Positions 60,325 to 64,000 of a stretch of DNA of 64,000 nucleotides are shown here, piece after piece (position 1 is the first letter of the stretch; every line of letters starts with the position of its first letter). The stretch spans positions 1-64,000 of the forward strand of contig NZ_JAFIBY010000011.1 in NCBI RefSeq assembly GCF_017832355.1, given 5' to 3'. The DNA comes from Serratia sp. PL17 (GTDB lineage: Bacteria > Pseudomonadota > Gammaproteobacteria > Enterobacterales > Enterobacteriaceae). The notes below the pieces were generated by a model. That model ran no database searches. It worked only from the letters and a program-made list of their open reading frames with translations, and was not told where the DNA came from. Position numbers and translations under genes: made by a program.

Positions 60325-61521
60325 TTATGCAATAACGCCAAGATCTTTACCGATACGAATGAACGCCGCAATCGCACGTTCAATTTGCTCCGGGGTGTGA
60401 TCGGCGGACATCTGGGTACGGATGCGCGCCTGGCCTTTCGGCACCACCGGATAGAAGAAACCCGTCACATAAATGCCTTCCTTGAGCAGCGCATTGGCGA
60501 AATCCTGCGCCAGTTTTGCTTCACCCAACATCACGGGGATGATGGCGTGATCGGCCCCGGCCAGCTCAAAGCCTGCCGCGGTCATTTTTTCACGGAACAG
60601 GCTCGCATTGGCCCACAGACGATCACGCAATGCGTCGCCCTGCTCCAGCAGTTCCAGCACTTTAATCGAAGCGGCAACGATCGCCGGCGCCAGCGAGTTG
60701 GAGAACAGATAAGGACGCGAACGCTGACGCAGCCATTCCACCACCTCTTTCTTCGCCGCGGTATAACCGCCAGAAGCCCCGCCCAGCGCCTTGCCCAACG
60801 TGCCCGTAATGATGTCAACACGCCCCATCACGTCGCAATATTCGTGAGTACCACGCCCATGAGCACCAACAAAACCCACCGCGTGGGAATCATCAACCAT
60901 CACCAACGCCTGGTATTGATCCGCCAGATCGCAAACCCCTTTCAGGTTGGCAATCACGCCGTCCATTGAGAACACACCGTCGGTGGCGATCATGATGTGG
61001 CGTGCACCGTCAGCCTTGGCTTGCTTCAGCTGTGCGGCCAATTCGGTCATATCGTTATTAGCGTAACGATAACGTTTTGCCTTACACAGCCGGACACCGT
61101 CAATGATCGACGCATGGTTCAGCGCATCAGAGATAATGGCATCCTCCGGGCCCAGCAGGGTTTCGAACAACCCACCGTTAGCATCGAAGCAGGAGGAGTA
61201 CAAGATAGCGTCTTCCATCCCGAGGAAATCAGCCAGCTTTTGCTCCAACTGTTTATGACTGTCCTGAGTCCCGCAAATAAAGCGCACCGATGCCATACCG
61301 AAACCGTGGCTGTCCATGCCGGCCTTGGCCGCGGCAATCATCGCCGGGTGGTTAGCCAAACCCAGATAGTTGTTAGCGCAAAAGTTAATCACATGACGGC
61401 CATCAGCAACGGCAATATCCGCCTGCTGAGCAGTGGTGATAATGCGCTCTTCTTTGAACAGCCCTTCGCTACGGGTGGTTGCAAGTTGTTGTTCCAACTG
61501 CTGATAAAAAGACGCGGACAT
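60325..61521 (-). CDS. kbl: 2-amino-3-ketobutyrate CoA ligase Kbl
   Basis: This PLP enzyme cleaves 2-amino-3-oxobutyrate to glycine and acetyl-CoA. At 398 residues it equals E. coli. The PLP-lysine motif is [14 protein letters not shown], and [20 protein letters not shown] is conserved. Upstream of tdh in the operon and divergent from hldD. Lrp control is known in E. coli; no site was mapped. Confidence 0.98.
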   Translation of the reverse strand: MSASFYQQLEQQLATTRSEGLFKEERIITTAQQADIAVADGRHVINFCANNYLGLANHPAMIAAAKAGMDSHGFGMASVRFICGTQDSHKQLEQKLADFLGMEDAILYSSCFDANGGLFETLLGPEDAIISDALNHASIIDGVRLCKAKRYRYANNDMTELAAQLKQAKADGARHIMIATDGVFSMDGVIANLKGVCDLADQYQALVMVDDSHAVGFVGAHGRGTHEYCDVMGRVDIITGTLGKALGGASGGYTAAKKEVVEWLRQRSRPYLFSNSLAPAIVAASIKVLELLEQGDALRDRLWANASLFREKMTAAGFELAGADHAIIPVMLGEAKLAQDFANALLKEGIYVTGFFYPVVPKGQARIRTQMSADHTPEQIERAIAAFIRIGKDLGVIA

Positions 61522-61678
61522 TCGGTTATCTCCAGGATTGGTCTGTTTTCAACATATTTTACTGATTTGTAACCAAACTGACGAGAAACTGCGGGAGAGA
61601 ATATGAAAATTGCAGCAGATATCACGGCAAAGTGCTGCCGGACTCGACATCGCGGGATATTCGGAGCCCGTCCGATGT

Positions 61679-61706
61679 TTGCGGCGACATGAAATGCTAT
61701 TATAAG
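61679..61706 (+). promoter_or_regulatory. Candidate hldD promoter
   Basis: TTGCGG (61679-61684) and TATAAG (61701-61706) with a 16-nt spacer, giving a leader of about 50 nt. No sigma-32-type promoter was recognised, although E. coli hldD (htrM) is reported as heat-inducible. Confidence 0.5.
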
Positions 61707-61761
61707 CGGCATTGAGCGTGGGGCACCGTGTCCCACCGGGCAGAATAACAGGGGTAACCCA

Positions 61762-62691
61762 ATGATTATCGTTACTGGTGGCGCCGGCATGATCGGCAGC
61801 AACATCATTAAAGCGCTGAATGACACAGGGTATCGCGATATCCTGGTGGTCGATAACCTGAAAGACGGCACCAAATTCGCCAATCTGGTGGATCTCGACA
61901 TCGCCGACTATATCGACAAAGAAGATTTCATCGCCAATATCGTGGCCGGTGACGATCTGGGCGAAATCGATGCAATCTTCCACGAAGGTGCCTGTTCGTC
62001 CACCACCGAGTGGGACGGCAAGTACATGATGGACAACAACTATCAGTACTCCAAAGATGTGCTGCATTACTGCCTGGATCGTGAGATTCCGTTCCTGTAC
62101 GCCTCGTCTGCAGCCACCTACGGCGGCCGTGAAGAGTTTATCGAAGAGCGTCAATTCGAAGAGCCGCTGAACGTCTATGGCTATTCCAAATTCCTGTTCG
62201 ACCAGTATGTACGCGAAATCCTACCGCAAGCCGACTCACAAATTTGCGGCTTCCGGTACTTTAACGTTTACGGCCCACGTGAAGGCCACAAAGGCGGTAT
62301 GGCCAGCGTCGCATTCCACCTGAACAACCAGATCAACCGCGGTGAGAATCCAAAACTGTTCGACGGCAGCCAAGACTTCAAGCGTGACTTTATCTACGTT
62401 GGCGACGTGGCAGCCGTGAACCTGTGGTTCTGGAAAAGCGGCGTCTCCGGCATCTTCAACTGCGGCACTGGCCGGGCGGAAACCTTCCAGGCCGTGGCCG
62501 ACGCAGTCGTCGACTTCCATCAGAAAGGTACGGTAGAAAATATCCCGTTCCCAGAAAAGCTAAAGGGCCGCTATCAGGCGTTTACCCAGGCCGATCTGAC
62601 CAAGCTGCGCGCTGCCGGCTATGACGCACCGTTCAAAACGGTCGCCGAAGGCGTGAAAGAGTACATGGCTTGGTTAAACCGCACCGCTTAA
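61762..62691 (+). CDS. hldD: ADP-L-glycero-D-manno-heptose 6-epimerase HldD
   Basis: This SDR-type epimerase makes the heptose donor for the LPS inner core. At 309 residues it is one shorter than E. coli (RfaD/GmhD). The NADP motif is [11 protein letters not shown], with Met where E. coli has Phe; the catalytic YGYSKFLFD Tyr/Lys pair and [20 protein letters not shown] are conserved. First gene of hldD-waaF-waaC, divergent from kbl. Confidence 0.97.
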   Translation: MIIVTGGAGMIGSNIIKALNDTGYRDILVVDNLKDGTKFANLVDLDIADYIDKEDFIANIVAGDDLGEIDAIFHEGACSSTTEWDGKYMMDNNYQYSKDVLHYCLDREIPFLYASSAATYGGREEFIEERQFEEPLNVYGYSKFLFDQYVREILPQADSQICGFRYFNVYGPREGHKGGMASVAFHLNNQINRGENPKLFDGSQDFKRDFIYVGDVAAVNLWFWKSGVSGIFNCGTGRAETFQAVADAVVDFHQKGTVENIPFPEKLKGRYQAFTQADLTKLRAAGYDAPFKTVAEGVKEYMAWLNRTA

Positions 62692-62713
62692 GCTGAAGGG
62701 AATCACCCCGGGT

Positions 62714-63760
62714 ATGAAAATACTGGTTATCGGCCCTTCATGGGTTGGCGATATGATGATGTCGCAAAGTCTCTACCGCACCCTGAAGGCCGAGCACCCG
62801 ACGGCAGAAATTGATGTGATGGCACCGGCCTGGTGCCGTCCATTACTGGCGCGTATGCCGGAAGTCAATCAAGCGCTGTCGATGCCGTTAGGCCACGGCG
62901 CATTGGCACTCGGTGAGCGTCGTCGTTTGGGGCATGCCCTGCGCGCTAACGGATACGATCGCGCTTACGTGTTACCAAACTCATTCAAATCCGCACTCGT
63001 GCCATTCTTTGCCAACGTGCCGCAGCGCACCGGCTGGCGCGGGGAAATGCGCTATGGCCTGCTGAATGATGTTCGCGTGCTGGACAAGGCCGCCTTCCCG
63101 CTGATGGTGCAACGTTATGTGGCGCTGGCCTACAACAAACAGCGCATTCAACGCGCAGAAGATCTGCCGCAGCCGCTATTGTGGCCGCAACTGCAGGTCA
63201 GCGACGAAGAAATTGCGGAAACCACCGCCGCCTTCAATCTGACCGATCACCGACCGATTATCGGTTTTTGCCCAGGTGCCGAATTTGGCCCGGCCAAACG
63301 CTGGCCACATTATCACTATGCCACTCTGTCGCAGAAGCTGATCGACCAAGGCTATCAAATCGCCCTGTTTGGCTCTGCCAAAGATAATGAGGCGGGCGAG
63401 CAAATTCGCACGGCGTTGGATGACGACGCACGCGGTTTTTGCATGAACCTGGCTGGGGAAACCCAGCTTGAACAAGCGGTGATCCTGCTCGCTTCCTGTT
63501 CGGCTGTGGTCAGCAATGATTCCGGCCTGATGCACGTTGCAGCCGCATTGAACAAACCGCTGATAGCCTTGTATGGCCCAAGTAGCCCGGACTTCACCCC
63601 ACCGCTGTCCGACAAGGCCACAGTGATCCGCTTAATCAGTGGTTACCATAAGATACGCAAAGGCGATGCCGATCAGGGTTACCATCAAAGCCTGATCGAT
63701 ATACAGCCACAGCAGGTGTTGGACGCGCTGACGCCGTTACTTGCCGCCAGCGAGGAATAA
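62714..63760 (+). CDS. waaF: ADP-heptose:LPS heptosyltransferase II WaaF
   Basis: This GT9-family enzyme adds the second heptose to the LPS inner core on the cytoplasmic face of the inner membrane. At 348 residues it equals E. coli. MKILVIGPSWVGDMMMSQSLYRTL at the N terminus, GFCPGAEFGPAKRWP and the nucleotide-site SNDSGLMHVAAALNKP are typical. It lies 22 nt after hldD and 2 nt before waaC. Confidence 0.97.
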   Translation: MKILVIGPSWVGDMMMSQSLYRTLKAEHPTAEIDVMAPAWCRPLLARMPEVNQALSMPLGHGALALGERRRLGHALRANGYDRAYVLPNSFKSALVPFFANVPQRTGWRGEMRYGLLNDVRVLDKAAFPLMVQRYVALAYNKQRIQRAEDLPQPLLWPQLQVSDEEIAETTAAFNLTDHRPIIGFCPGAEFGPAKRWPHYHYATLSQKLIDQGYQIALFGSAKDNEAGEQIRTALDDDARGFCMNLAGETQLEQAVILLASCSAVVSNDSGLMHVAAALNKPLIALYGPSSPDFTPPLSDKATVIRLISGYHKIRKGDADQGYHQSLIDIQPQQVLDALTPLLAASEE

Positions 63761-63762
63761 GC

Positions 63763-64000
63763 ATGCAGGTGTTGATTGTAAAAACGTCCTCCATGGGGGA
63801 TGTACTCCATACGCTACCGGCGTTAACGGATGCCATGCAGGCCATTCCCGGCATCCGTTTTGACTGGGTGGTAGAGGAGGGGTTTAGCCAAATTCCCACT
63901 TGGCACCCGGCGGTGGACCGTGTGATCCCGGTGGCAATCCGCCGTTGGCGCAAAAATTGGTTTGGCAGTGAAACCCGCCAGCAACGTTGTGACTTCAAAC
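63763..64000 (+). CDS. waaC: LPS heptosyltransferase I WaaC (5' part only)
   Basis: The window ends 79 codons into this gene. The visible part reads MQVLIVKTSSMGDVLHTLPA and later FDWVVEEGFSQIPTWHPAV and PVAIRRWRKNWF, nearly identical to E. coli WaaC, which attaches the first heptose to Kdo. It starts 2 nt after the waaF stop, so it is part of the same operon. The remainder lies outside the window. Confidence 0.95.
   Translation, partial: MQVLIVKTSSMGDVLHTLPALTDAMQAIPGIRFDWVVEEGFSQIPTWHPAVDRVIPVAIRRWRKNWFGSETRQQRCDFK

Overview
The window is ordinary, densely packed chromosomal DNA of an enterobacterium. Protein sequences are close to the E. coli K-12 orthologues throughout, but the gene order fits Yersiniaceae, most likely Serratia. 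The pointers are an argECBGH cluster with argG inside it, a peroxiredoxin-glutaredoxin fusion divergent from oxyR, emrD next to glpX, cpxA next to trmL, and a dispersed palindromic repeat of a type I associate with Serratia and Yersinia. The genus call is inference from memory. No prophage, insertion sequence, CRISPR array, integron, tRNA or complete rRNA gene is visible.

Layout. 1-5.6 kb: an rRNA-type P1 promoter reading out of the left edge, then murI and btuB (minus, overlapping, with a cobalamin riboswitch), trmA, yijD-fabR. 5.6-10.3 kb: redox block sthA/oxyR (convergent, overlapping), then a hybrid Prx5-Grx and a lipoamide-dehydrogenase-like flavoprotein with a C-terminal CxxC tail. 10.4-11.0 kb: a HicAB-type toxin-antitoxin pair. 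11.1-17.1 kb: argCBGH and argE divergent around a double ARG box. 17.4-25.6 kb: ppc, metF, metBL and metJ with MetJ operators. 25.6-34.4 kb: rpmE, priA, cytR, ftsN, hslVU behind a sigma-32 promoter, menA, rraA, zapB. 34.9-41.8 kb: glpFKX, emrD, a SufR-like regulator with fpr, yiiR. 42.0-49.7 kb: yiiQ, tpiA, sbp, pfkA, fieF, and the envelope-stress genes cpxP (with the CpxQ sRNA in its 3' UTR) and cpxRA.

From 49.7 kb the order switches to the segment found elsewhere in E. coli: trmL, a CHAD protein and a DUF3313 lipoprotein (both accessory), cysE, then yibN-grxC-secB-gpsA reading minus. This is followed by gpmM-envC-yibQ, kbl-tdh, and the start of the LPS core operon hldD-waaF-waaC, which runs off the right edge.

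Regulation is unusually readable: rrn P1, B12 riboswitch, ARG boxes, met boxes, sigma-32 promoter, GlpR operator, Cra operator and CpxR box all sit where E. coli biology predicts. The least ordinary items are the CxxC-tailed flavoprotein beside the OxyR-linked Prx-Grx, the cysteine-rich SufR-like regulator coupled to fpr, a perfect 15-bp inverted repeat in front of gpmM, two copies of an intergenic repeat, and a terminator whose 3' arm carries the trmL ribosome-binding site. I do not see a wholly undescribed system; the redox block is the best candidate for one.
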